From: CAJINA01 sp964647585
GTDB taxonomy: Bacteria; Desulfobacterota; Desulfobacteria; Desulfobacterales; CAJINA01
Assembly (NCBI GenBank): GCA_964647585.1
Contig: CAZYGG010000009.1
Span: 11,136-75,135 of the forward strand
DNA: 64,000 nucleotides
Reading direction: 5' to 3'
The notes under the pieces were generated by a model. The model was not told where the DNA came from. It searched no databases and saw only the letters and a list, made by a program, of their open reading frames with translations. A program made the position numbers and the translations under genes. Below, one piece after another: positions 16,201 through 24,291 of this stretch (position 1 is its first letter; every line of letters begins with the position of its first letter).

Positions 16201-17175
16201 ATGAATCCTGAAACCCAGTCAATCGTAGAATTATGCGCCTACATCGGCGGCGGTCTTGCCATGGGGCTAGGCGCCATCGGGGCCGCCATCGGAGAAGGGT
16301 ATACGGCCAGTGAAGCCAATGTCGCCGTTGCCAGAGACCCCGAAAATTCCGGAAACATCTTTAAAAATATGCTGGTCGGACAGGCAGTTGCGGAATCGTC
16401 GTCCATCTTTGCCCTGGTCATCGCCATCCTTTTGCTGTTCCTGGATGTAGACATGACCAGCATATTGAAAGCCGCCGCCCTTCTGGGCGCCGGTTTATGC
16501 ATGGGGCTGGGTGCCATCGGGTCCGGTGTCGGGTCCGGCTTTCCCGGCGGCCAGACCTGTTTCGGAATCGCCCGACAGCCGGAAGCCGCCCCATCGCTTA
16601 CGACCAATATGCTGATTGGTTCGGCTGTCTGTCAGACCCCGGCTATTTTTGCAATGGTGGTCGCCCTGATGCTTATGTTCATGGACTTCGGACAGGCCGC
16701 CGTAAATCCGACCTGGGCCGCTTTGATTGGCGCCGGGGTCAGTACCGGGCTGGCGGCAATCGGTTCCGGATACGGAGGCGGCAAAGCCGCCGGAGCCAGT
16801 TGTGCGGGGGTTGCCCGTAACCCGACATCGGTGGGCAACGTCACCACGACCATGCTGGTGGGCCAGGCCGTGTCACAAACCCCATCGATCTTCGGACTGC
16901 TGGTGAGTTTTATCCTTATATTTAAAACCTTTCCGGAAACCACCGCCCTGGCCCCGTCAATGGCTTTACTGGCCGCCGGCCTCAGCACTGGTTTCGGCGG
17001 CATTGGACCGGGCATCGGTAACGGCCTCGTAGCCGAAGGCGCCGTCCGCTGGGTAGCGCGGAATACCTCCGCTGGAGGTGATTTGATGCGTATTATGCTG
17101 GTAGGTCAGGCCGTGTCGCAATCGACGGCTATCTACGCCATGGTTGTGAGCCTGGTATTGATTTTTGTAATTTAG
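16201..17175 (+). CDS. Four-hairpin F0 subunit c with one ion-binding carboxylate
   Basis: 324 residues made of four c-type hairpins (eight membrane helices), roughly residues 1-82, 86-162, 168-242 and 248-324. Each hairpin keeps the Gly-rich first helix, an AR(D/Q/N)-P/T loop (R45, R125, R206, R287) and the 'MLVGQAV' second helix. Hairpin 1 has E32 and E65-S66 with V63, the two-carboxylate Na+ motif described for Fusobacterium nucleatum. In hairpins 2, 3 and 4 the E65 position is Gln (Q145, Q226, Q307) and the E32 position is S112, G193 and N274, so they cannot carry an ion in the usual way. Known precedent: the two-hairpin, one-site c1 of Acetobacterium woodii and V-ATPase subunits. No ribosome site precedes the ATG, so translation probably depends on coupling to atpB. 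Inference: a minor subunit of a mixed rotor. Confidence 0.92.
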   Translation: MNPETQSIVELCAYIGGGLAMGLGAIGAAIGEGYTASEANVAVARDPENSGNIFKNMLVGQAVAESSSIFALVIAILLLFLDVDMTSILKAAALLGAGLCMGLGAIGSGVGSGFPGGQTCFGIARQPEAAPSLTTNMLIGSAVCQTPAIFAMVVALMLMFMDFGQAAVNPTWAALIGAGVSTGLAAIGSGYGGGKAAGASCAGVARNPTSVGNVTTTMLVGQAVSQTPSIFGLLVSFILIFKTFPETTALAPSMALLAAGLSTGFGGIGPGIGNGLVAEGAVRWVARNTSAGGDLMRIMLVGQAVSQSTAIYAMVVSLVLIFVI

Positions 17176-17188
17176 GTAACTTAAAACG

Positions 17189-17220
17189 CTCGTAAAAGTT
17201 GTTTTTTGACTTTTTACGAG
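17189..17220 (+). promoter_or_regulatory. Intercistronic hairpin between the two c genes
   Basis: CTCGTAAAA (17189-17197) pairs with TTTTACGAG (17212-17220), loop of 14 bases including TTGTTTTTTG. It lies 48 bases before the single-hairpin c start. No T-run follows the stem, so it looks like an RNA processing or stabilising element more than a terminator. Confidence 0.55.
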
Positions 17221-17268
17221 TTCACTTTAATTCGACGTAATTGTTGTAACCCAACTAAGGAGGAAAAA

Positions 17269-17517
17269 ATGGATATCAGTGGACCTGATCTGGTTAAAGC
17301 GGCCGCCTTTCTAGGCGCCGGCATTTCCATGGGCCTGGGCGCCATCGGCCCCGGTGTCGGTGAAGGCATGGTGGGCGCTAAAGCCTGCGAAGCCATCGGT
17401 AAAAACCCGGGGGAAGCGGGGTTGTTGACACGCACCATGCTGGTTGGCCAGGCCGTTTCGGAATCGACGGGGATCTATTCTCTGGTCATCGCACTGCTGC
17501 TGCTTTTTGTTGTTTAG
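17269..17517 (+). CDS. atpE: F0 ATP synthase subunit c (single hairpin)
   Basis: 82 residues from the ATG at 17269, which has a strong AAGGAGG site 5 bases upstream; an in-frame ATG/GTG-type start at 17206 would put that site inside the gene. Two helices around a loop 'AIGKNP' (K45 in place of the usual Arg). TM2 reads V63, E65, S66, T67, Y70 ('VSESTGIYSLVIALLLLF'), the same ligands as the Na+ site of Ilyobacter tartaricus c, and TM1 has E32 where Ilyobacter has Gln, giving the two-carboxylate form. Predicted Na+-binding (or Na+/H+) rotor subunit. Shares clear sequence likeness with hairpin 1 of the upstream protein. Confidence 0.93.
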   Translation: MDISGPDLVKAAAFLGAGISMGLGAIGPGVGEGMVGAKACEAIGKNPGEAGLLTRTMLVGQAVSESTGIYSLVIALLLLFVV

Positions 17518-17535
17518 CCCTACGAGGTTGCTTAA

Positions 17536-17991
17536 ATGGAAATTATCAGCAATATAGCGCTTATCAGCATCAATGAGACCGTCGTGGTCCAGTTGCTTTC
17601 CTTTCTCGTTTTCATGTTCATTCTGAACCGGATTATGATTAAGCCCCTGCGCAGTTCCGCGCATGATCGCGAAATCTACATTGAAAAACTGAGTGCGGAT
17701 ATATCCAATTCGCAAAAGGAAATGAACGCTATAACCGCCCAGATAGAAAGCCAGGAAGCCTCAGCGCGGAAGGCTGCCCGTAACATCCAGCAGGAAATCG
17801 TAGCCCAGGGGAGCCAGGAAGCCAATAGCATTCTGAATGCGGCCAAACAGGATGTCGTGGCGCTGCGGCGGCAGACGACAGCCGAGATTGAAGCCACCCT
17901 GGCGGAATTACGGGAAACCCTTGAAAAAGAGGCCGAGCGCGTTGCCGTGAACTTCATGGAAAAAGCGTTAAGCCGGAGATTAAACCCATGA
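17536..17991 (+). CDS. atpF: F0 ATP synthase subunit b
   Basis: 151 residues: one membrane helix near 17-35 ('VVVQLLSFLVFMFILNRIMIK') followed by a long charged helix (about 45-145) that forms the peripheral stalk dimer. Placed 18 bases after the c gene, GAGG upstream. Its stop overlaps the start of the next gene (ATGA), so b and b' are made together. Confidence 0.88.
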   Translation: MEIISNIALISINETVVVQLLSFLVFMFILNRIMIKPLRSSAHDREIYIEKLSADISNSQKEMNAITAQIESQEASARKAARNIQQEIVAQGSQEANSILNAAKQDVVALRRQTTAEIEATLAELRETLEKEAERVAVNFMEKALSRRLNP

Positions 17992-18575
17992 CCGCATTCC
18001 CATCCAGGATCCGATTGATAGGCCCCCTGACACTTGGGATACTTTGTTTCGGGCTGCTGGTGCCGGCAACGCTGGGTGCTGCCGAAACCGCCACCTGGCG
18101 ACCGACATACGACCTGGTGATGCGCTGGCTGAATTTTCTGATCCTGGTATTTATCATTGTGAAATTCAGCCGCCGACCGCTTGCCAATTTTTTAAAGGGC
18201 AAACAAAAAAAGATCGGGGCTGAAATAGAGCAAATAGAAAAGGATAAGGAAGAACTCTCCCAGGCCGCTGCCGCTGCCCGTCAACAACTGGAAGAGAGCG
18301 CCCAGCGCCTTGAAAAATTGAAGCAGCGCATTGTTGACCGGGGCGAAAAGAAAAAACTTGAGATTATTGCGGAGGCCCGCGAAGAAGGCCGCCACGTCAT
18401 GGACAGTGCCCGGCGCAAAGTCGAGGGAACCGTCTTGCAAGCCAAGACCAAGATCCGGGCAGAAATGATTGACCTGGCCGTAGCAATTGCCTTGGAAAAG
18501 CTTCCGGCTGAAATAACCACCCAGGATAACGAAAAGCTTTTCGAACAGTTTCTCGTCAGAGCAGACAGAGAGTAG
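17988..18575 (+). CDS. atpF: F0 ATP synthase subunit b' (second b-type)
   Basis: 195 residues. A signal-like N-terminus ('LTLGILCFGLLVPATLGAAE', about 13-32) followed by a second membrane helix ('RWLNFLILVFIIVKF', about 46-60) and a long charged coiled-coil stalk helix. Two different b-type subunits in one operon suggest a heterodimeric stalk, as in cyanobacteria, chloroplasts and many delta-group bacteria. The F1 genes (delta, alpha, gamma, beta, epsilon) that normally follow are absent. Confidence 0.85.
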   Translation: MTAFPSRIRLIGPLTLGILCFGLLVPATLGAAETATWRPTYDLVMRWLNFLILVFIIVKFSRRPLANFLKGKQKKIGAEIEQIEKDKEELSQAAAAARQQLEESAQRLEKLKQRIVDRGEKKKLEIIAEAREEGRHVMDSARRKVEGTVLQAKTKIRAEMIDLAVAIALEKLPAEITTQDNEKLFEQFLVRADRE

Positions 18576-18581
18576 ACCAAA

Positions 18582-19280
18582 ATGAAACCGGATAATGCTG
18601 CCGTTACAAAATTCATAGAAAGCCACGTGGGAAAATGGTCCCAGGCTGTACCTGAACAAGAAGGCCAGGCTGCCGTTCAGGCACCGATCATTACCCTTTG
18701 CATGGAACCCGGCAGTCAAGGGTGCCAGGTGGCGCAGGCCGTTGCTGACCAACTGGGATTTGCTCTGTATAACCGTGATATCATCAAGGCAATTGCCAAA
18801 AGCATGAAAGCCAGCAACGATCGGATTGCCATGCTGGAAAAGGAAAGGCTTTCCGGCATTGAGGATTTTATCGCCTGTTTAATCGAAGAAAAATACTGCC
18901 ACAACGATATTTACATGGAACATCTGGTGAAAGTCGTTCGCGCCATCGCCACCCACGGCAATGCCGTTATCGTCGGGCGGGGGGCTAATTTTATCCTGCC
19001 ATTTGAAAACAGATTTGCCGTCCGCATCATTGCCCCTTCTGAAATCCGGGTGACCAGCATTATGCGTGCGTTTGGAGCCAAAGATGAAGACGCCCGCCAA
19101 CGCATAACCAGGAGAGAAGCCCGCCGGCGGGCATTCGTTCGGCATGCTTTCAATAAAGATATCAGAAATCCCAGCCATTACGATATCACCCTCAATACAG
19201 CCCGACTGAGTGTGACTGCCGCCGCCACGGCAATCGTTGCCGCAGCCGTCAGCTCAAAAAAGGCAGTCGGTGTCGCTTGA
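18582..19280 (+). CDS. Cytidylate kinase-like protein with divergent P-loop
   Basis: 232 residues. The P-loop kinase fold of the cytidylate kinase-like family: 'ITLCMEPGSQGCQVAQAVADQLGF' at about 31-54, 'NRDII', then 'GNAVIVGRGANFIL' and 'RVTSIMRAFG...RITRREARRRAF' (the LID-like Arg-rich region). The P-loop reads GSQGCQVA where relatives have GSGGREI or GAGGKTL, so nucleotide binding is doubtful. Six bases after atpF', so cotranscribed with the F0 genes. A paralogue with a better P-loop lies at 24292-24903. Function of this family is unknown; CMP kinase activity should not be assumed. Confidence 0.7.
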   Translation: MKPDNAAVTKFIESHVGKWSQAVPEQEGQAAVQAPIITLCMEPGSQGCQVAQAVADQLGFALYNRDIIKAIAKSMKASNDRIAMLEKERLSGIEDFIACLIEEKYCHNDIYMEHLVKVVRAIATHGNAVIVGRGANFILPFENRFAVRIIAPSEIRVTSIMRAFGAKDEDARQRITRREARRRAFVRHAFNKDIRNPSHYDITLNTARLSVTAAATAIVAAAVSSKKAVGVA

Positions 19281-19360
19281 AAATCAGGAAAGGGTAGCCA
19301 AGCGATATACTGTTTTCAATGATTGTCCCTGCCGCTAACACAGTCGGCGTTCATTAGAAT

Positions 19361-22300
19361 ATGCTAGAACTCATAAAAAATGCCCGTGTCGCCGTCGTTG
19401 GCGGTGGACGTATCTGCCGCGTCTTTCTGGAATTCATCGCCGACGAGTCGTTCCATTTTGAAAAACCGCTCGTTTTGGGTGTAGCTGATCTTAATCCGCA
19501 GGCCGAGGGACTGCAATGTGCAAAAAGTATAGGTATATTTACCACCGATGACTATAAAGCGCTGTTTACTATAGAAGGACTGGAAGTCCTGATAGAATTG
19601 ACCAACAACACCGCGCTGCGCGACGAAATCGAGGCTGCCAAACCACCGGGAGTAACCCTGGTTGACCACATCGCTGCCCGATCCCTTTGGAACCTGCTCC
19701 AAATCGAAAATGAAAAACAAAAGAGCCTGCAGGCGATTAGAGAAGCCTACGTCGGCACGACCCGGGTTGAGAACCTATTCGAAGAATTCGCCGATCGGAT
19801 CAGCGGCATCATCACCAGGCGCAACCGCCGCTATGAAAAAGTCGAACGGAACCTGGTGGATAGTGAACGGGCCATGGCCCAGATTATCAACGGCAGTACC
19901 ATCCCCACCTTTGTAATCAACCGCGACCATGTCGTCACCCACTGGAACCGAGCCTGTGAGAGGCTTACCGGCTATTCCGCCAAAGAGATCGTGGGCACAA
20001 CGCACCAGTGGAAGCCCTTTCGTAAAAAAATGCGCCCGATCATGGCCGACCTGATCCTGGACGGTGTCGATGACGATGATGTGAGAAGTTTCTACGAGTC
20101 ACGCTGGAAAAAGTCAGACTTGATAGAAGGCGCTTATGAAGCCGAAGAGTTCTTTGGCCACCTCGGCGATAACGGCAAATGGCTCTTTTTCACCGCTGCC
20201 CCCATTAAGGCCCCGGACAACACCGTCATCGGCGCCATAGAGACCCTCTGGGACCGGACCGAGGAAAAGCAGGCCGAGGTGGAGTTAAAGGCCAGCGAGC
20301 AGGCGCTTTCCCAGATCGTCAACGGCAGCACCATTCCAACCTTCGTAATCGACAGAAACCACCGGGTCACGCATTGGAACCGGGCCTGTGAAAAATTGAC
20401 CGGTTACGCGACCACCGAGATCGTCGGTACCGCCAACCAGTGGAAGCCTTTTCGTAAAAAGATGCGCCCGATCATGGCAGATCTGATACTCGATGGTGTC
20501 GATGAAGATGATGTCTGGAGTTTCTACGAAACACGCTGGAAGAAATCGGAACTGATTACCGGCGCCTATGAAGCCGAAGAGTTTTTTGAGCATCTTGGGG
20601 ATGGCGGCAAATGGCTTTTTTTTACAGCCGCCCCCATAAAAGCCGCCGATGGTTCCGTCACTGGGGCCATCGAGACGCTCTGGGATAAAACTGCCGAAAA
20701 AGAGGCTACCAAGGAACGCGAGGATCATAATAAAGCCCTGGCCCAGATTATCCAGGGCAGTACCATCCCCACCTTTGTAATCGACAGGAGCCACACACTT
20801 ACCCACTGGAACCGATCCCTGGAAGTGCTGACCGGCCTTAAGGCTACGGAAATGGTCGGCACCCGCAGACAATGGGCACCGTTTTACGATAAAAAACGGC
20901 CATCCATGGCGGACATTATCCTGGACCAGTTAGGTGAAGCGGAAATTAAGCGCCTCTACGGAGACCGGTGGCGCAAGTCCGCCATGATCGACGATGCCTA
21001 CGAAGCTGAAAAGTTTTTCCCCAACCTCGGTGAAAACGGGAAATGGTGCTGGTTCACCGCAGCCCCGATCAAGGCCACCGACGGTACGGTTGTCGGGGCC
21101 ATTGAGACCATCTGGGACAAGACCGAAGAAAAAAAGGCCCAGCAAGACCAGGAGCAGCATACCCGGGAACTGGCCACCTTGTGTTCCATATACGCCACCT
21201 TGAGCACGCACCTTGACCTGGAAGGGCGGATCAATGCCGCCATCCAGGAAGTCGTCAATATTTTCCTCGCGGATTGCATCTGTATCTTTACCCTGGAGCC
21301 TGGTGGCGACCTGAAACTTAAATACAACTATGGCTACTCACAAACCCTTTGCAGCTGTAACCAGACCGCTGATAAAGACAGCATCATTGCGGATGTCGCC
21401 CGCTCGGGGAACATCCTGGTTATCGAACAGCTTGCCGACATCGGCAAAAATGAAGCCGCGCTTCTCCTGCAGGAAGGGCTGCAATCGCTGGTTTATATCC
21501 CCATCACCGGAAAAGATAAATCAGCCCTGGGCGTTATCCGTCTGGGCAGCGCCAAGGCCCGCCACTTTTCGCTGGAAGAAAAACACGTTCTCGAGCTGAT
21601 CGGCAACCGGATCGGGGTGGCCATTGAAAACGCGATGCTCGAAAAAGAGAACGCCCGCAAAGCAAATTTCCAGGCCAAATTATTGAAAAGCTCGCACAAT
21701 GCAATCATTGCGACTGACAGCAGTTGGAAGGTGGTATTGTTTAATCCGGAGGCGGAGCGAATTTTCGGTTACAAAGCCGAGGAAGTTGTCGGCAAGATGA
21801 ATTCGAGAGAGCTGTTCCCTTTCGAAGTGGCCGAGGCAATTGTTGGCTTTCTGGCTCCGGATCCAGATAAGATCAATGTTACTTGGCATGAAACTATTAT
21901 CAATTCCAATGACAACCGGAAGATACCGGTAAGGTTCTCCGGCACCCTGCTATATGAAAATGATGAAGTGGTGGGCAGCGTGGCCTTTTTCCATGACCTC
22001 ACGGAGGTCAAGCGCCTGGAAAAGGAACTGGTCGCTTCTGAAAGGCTGGGCGCCATTGGCCAGACCGTCGCCGGCATGGCCCACTGCATAAAAAATATCC
22101 TGCATGGCTTTAAAGGCGGCAGCTACCTTGTAAATATCGGTATTGACAGGGACAACACCGACAAGTTAAAGACAGGGTGGCAGACTATTCAGCGTAATAT
22201 CCAACGCACGTCAGACTTGGTGCTCGATCTGCTCTCTTATTCAAAGGAAAGAGAGCCGGAATATGAGAACTGTTTCCCCAACGAGATTGCGGCCGATGTC

Positions 22301-22732
22301 TGTGACCTGCTTAAAGAAACTGCCGACGAGCACGGCATTGCGATAGTCAAAAACTTCGCGCCAGCGGTGGGTGAAGTTGCTCTGGATCCCAGGATTGCCT
22401 ATCGATCCCTGCTTAATTTCGTTTCCAATGCAATGGATGCCTGTATTTTTGATGATAATGTAGCCAAACAGCACCAGGTGACCGTACGCACAGCTATAGA
22501 AGATGACCGTGTCGTTCTTTTTGAAGTAACCGATAACGGCACGGGCATGGAAGATGAAGTAAAAAACCGGCTTTTTTCAACTTTTTTCAGTACAAAAGGT
22601 GCCAAGGGAACCGGATTGGGGCTCCTGGTAACCAGCAAACTGATTGAAGAGCACAATGGCAGCATCGATGTAGCGTCCACACTGGGCGAAGGAACCACCT
22701 TCACTTTCAGGTTGCCCTTCGATCCGGTTTAG
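19361..22732 (+). CDS. Multi-PAS/GAF sensor histidine kinase with N-terminal Rossmann-like domain
   Basis: 1123 residues. Order: a Rossmann-like nucleotide-binding domain (about 1-115, glycine loop 'VVGGGRICRVFLEF'), three near-identical PAS domains (about 170-310, 315-455, 459-600; repeat length 144-145 residues), a GAF domain (about 620-770), a fourth PAS domain (about 780-895), a HisKA-type box with H908 in 'GMAHCIKN', and a HATPase domain with N box 'NFVSNAMDACIFDD', G1 'DNGTGM', F box and G2 'GTGLGL'. No membrane helices, so a soluble sensor. Followed 50 bases later by a lone receiver, its likely partner. The ligand is unknown; the Rossmann domain hints at NAD(P)(H) or a similar nucleotide. 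Confidence 0.88.
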   Translation: MLELIKNARVAVVGGGRICRVFLEFIADESFHFEKPLVLGVADLNPQAEGLQCAKSIGIFTTDDYKALFTIEGLEVLIELTNNTALRDEIEAAKPPGVTLVDHIAARSLWNLLQIENEKQKSLQAIREAYVGTTRVENLFEEFADRISGIITRRNRRYEKVERNLVDSERAMAQIINGSTIPTFVINRDHVVTHWNRACERLTGYSAKEIVGTTHQWKPFRKKMRPIMADLILDGVDDDDVRSFYESRWKKSDLIEGAYEAEEFFGHLGDNGKWLFFTAAPIKAPDNTVIGAIETLWDRTEEKQAEVELKASEQALSQIVNGSTIPTFVIDRNHRVTHWNRACEKLTGYATTEIVGTANQWKPFRKKMRPIMADLILDGVDEDDVWSFYETRWKKSELITGAYEAEEFFEHLGDGGKWLFFTAAPIKAADGSVTGAIETLWDKTAEKEATKEREDHNKALAQIIQGSTIPTFVIDRSHTLTHWNRSLEVLTGLKATEMVGTRRQWAPFYDKKRPSMADIILDQLGEAEIKRLYGDRWRKSAMIDDAYEAEKFFPNLGENGKWCWFTAAPIKATDGTVVGAIETIWDKTEEKKAQQDQEQHTRELATLCSIYATLSTHLDLEGRINAAIQEVVNIFLADCICIFTLEPGGDLKLKYNYGYSQTLCSCNQTADKDSIIADVARSGNILVIEQLADIGKNEAALLLQEGLQSLVYIPITGKDKSALGVIRLGSAKARHFSLEEKHVLELIGNRIGVAIENAMLEKENARKANFQAKLLKSSHNAIIATDSSWKVVLFNPEAERIFGYKAEEVVGKMNSRELFPFEVAEAIVGFLAPDPDKINVTWHETIINSNDNRKIPVRFSGTLLYENDEVVGSVAFFHDLTEVKRLEKELVASERLGAIGQTVAGMAHCIKNILHGFKGGSYLVNIGIDRDNTDKLKTGWQTIQRNIQRTSDLVLDLLSYSKEREPEYENCFPNEIAADVCDLLKETADEHGIAIVKNFAPAVGEVALDPRIAYRSLLNFVSNAMDACIFDDNVAKQHQVTVRTAIEDDRVVLFEVTDNGTGMEDEVKNRLFSTFFSTKGAKGTGLGLLVTSKLIEEHNGSIDVASTLGEGTTFTFRLPFDPV

Positions 22733-22781
22733 AGGTGGTTTGCCGGACACTGTAACGACAAATGGTGACAGGGAGGAACCC

Positions 22782-23174
22782 ATGAGTAAAAAGGTACTTG
22801 TTGTAGATGATGATCCGGATGTGAGGTTATTCAACACCACCGTGGTGGAAGAATACGGCTATACGCCGATCGAGGCGGAAAACGGTGAAGAAGGCCTGAG
22901 AATGATCAAGGAGCACATGCCGGACCTTGTCATTCTGGATGTCATGATGCCGAGACAGAGCGGCATACGGTTGTACCGTGAGTTAAAAACCGACAAAACG
23001 CTTGAGGGTGTAAATGTCGTTTTACTATCCGGCATCGCCGAAAAGACCTTCCTGAGATCCCAGAAGGCACTGACGGAATTCGGGGGCAAGGAGGTCCCTG
23101 AGCCCGCGATCTACCTGGAAAAGCCGGTTGAACCGGAAGAACTGGGTGACGTGATTAAAAAGATACTGGGTTAA
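22782..23174 (+). CDS. Single-domain response regulator
   Basis: 130 residues from the ATG at 22782, with GGGAGG 7-8 bases upstream. A CheY-like receiver: acidic pocket D9-D10, phosphoacceptor D53 ('LVILDVMMP'), Ser in 'LLSGIAEK' and Lys in 'YLEKPVE'. No output domain, so it probably passes phosphate on or acts by protein contact. An insertion 'SQKALTEFGGKEVPEPA' between beta4 and beta5 lengthens the usual fold. Partner of the upstream kinase by position. Confidence 0.9.
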   Translation: MSKKVLVVDDDPDVRLFNTTVVEEYGYTPIEAENGEEGLRMIKEHMPDLVILDVMMPRQSGIRLYRELKTDKTLEGVNVVLLSGIAEKTFLRSQKALTEFGGKEVPEPAIYLEKPVEPEELGDVIKKILG

Positions 23175-23177
23175 GCG

Positions 23178-23212
23178 GACACCCTGAAAGGCCGATCCGG
23201 TCAAAGGGTGTC
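23178..23212 (+). terminator. Hairpin between response regulator and Usp genes
   Basis: GACACCCT (23178-23185) pairs with AGGGTGTC (23205-23212), 19-base loop, no T-run. May be a weak terminator or RNA processing site. Confidence 0.35.
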
Positions 23213-23253
23213 AGCGGCCCTCGAGTTTGTTGGGTTATGTTTAATAAAGGCAG

Positions 23254-24141
23254 ATGGTAATGGACATCCAGAAACTCCTGTTTGTAACTAAATTCGAGGA
23301 ATTAAGGTTCGACGCGCTGCAATCATTGCTCCCCCTGCAAAAAGCCGCCCTCCACCATGTGGTTTTTCTCAATGTCATCGAACGGGAAAAAGTGGCCCTG
23401 CGCCGGGGTACCGGGTATCAGAAAGAGGAGGAGATCAAGCTCAGGGAAAAGGCCAATATTCGCTTCATCGACTGGGCGGAAACTCTTTTCGAACAGGGCC
23501 TTGAGGTGGGTGTCTATATTGTTGTCGGCGATTATGTGAAACAGGTTGTTGAAGCGGCCACCAAAGAAGAGGTTGACCTGATTGTCCTGAGCCCCTCCAA
23601 AAAGGGCAAATTGGAGAAACTGTTTTCAGGATCTGAGGTAACGGAAATCCTGCAGCGGACACGTGTTCCCGTACTTGTTTATAAAAATCTGGCCCCCGGG
23701 GGCATCCTCACGGATAAACCTTTTGATCGGATCCTCATGACAACGGATTGGTCCCCAGCGGGTGACAACGCCGTCGCCTGCCTGAAAAACCTCGGGGCTC
23801 TCGTCCAGGAGATCCACGTGGCCCACGTGGCCGATGAAAAAAGCCTGCAGACCGATTCGGCCATGGCGGTGCAAAAAACCCGTAAGGATACCCGCAGCAA
23901 ACTGGAACAAATTTGTGATATTTTTGAGGCGGAAGGCATTCATTCGCGGCCGCACGTATACATAGGCGAAGTGGAGACGGAGATTGAAAAGGCCGCCCAT
24001 GAATGTCGGGCCACCATGATCGTTATCGGAGCTAAAAACAGGCAGTCCTGGAAAGAAAGGATTCTGGGCAGCCTGACGAAAACCTTGATTGAAACTTCTA
24101 TTTTTCCGGTCCTGTTGATACCACCTGAAAAGAGTGGCTGA
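23254..24141 (+). CDS. Universal stress protein, two Usp domains
   Basis: 295 residues: Usp domain 1 at about 1-150 ('IQKLLFVTKFEELRFDALQSL' start, 'VDLIVLSPSKKGKLEKLFSGS') and domain 2 at about 155-293 ('FDRILMTTDWSPAGDNAVACL', 'ATMIVIGAKNRQSWKERILGS'). Domain 2 keeps the G-x2-G-x9-G(S/T)-type ATP-binding stretch in altered form. Soluble stress protein of unknown target. ATG at 23254 or 23260 are both possible; an AAAGG sits before them. It completes a kinase-receiver-Usp set. Confidence 0.88.
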   Translation: MVMDIQKLLFVTKFEELRFDALQSLLPLQKAALHHVVFLNVIEREKVALRRGTGYQKEEEIKLREKANIRFIDWAETLFEQGLEVGVYIVVGDYVKQVVEAATKEEVDLIVLSPSKKGKLEKLFSGSEVTEILQRTRVPVLVYKNLAPGGILTDKPFDRILMTTDWSPAGDNAVACLKNLGALVQEIHVAHVADEKSLQTDSAMAVQKTRKDTRSKLEQICDIFEAEGIHSRPHVYIGEVETEIEKAAHECRATMIVIGAKNRQSWKERILGSLTKTLIETSIFPVLLIPPEKSG

Positions 24142-24291
24142 CCACCGCACTGTCGGGAAAACCGGAGTAAAACAGAAAACCCGTGTTTTAAGCAGGTTGC
24201 ACTCTCTGCAAGCCGGGAATTAGTTATTCACCCTTATCAAGCAAACAACGCCTGACCGGGCAACAATTTGTGATTCTAGCGGGAGGGTTAC

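Noticed and set aside
19871..21130. PAS triplication as an assembly duplication
   Set aside because: The three copies differ at many silent and some amino acid positions, so they are real diverged repeats and not a copied read block.
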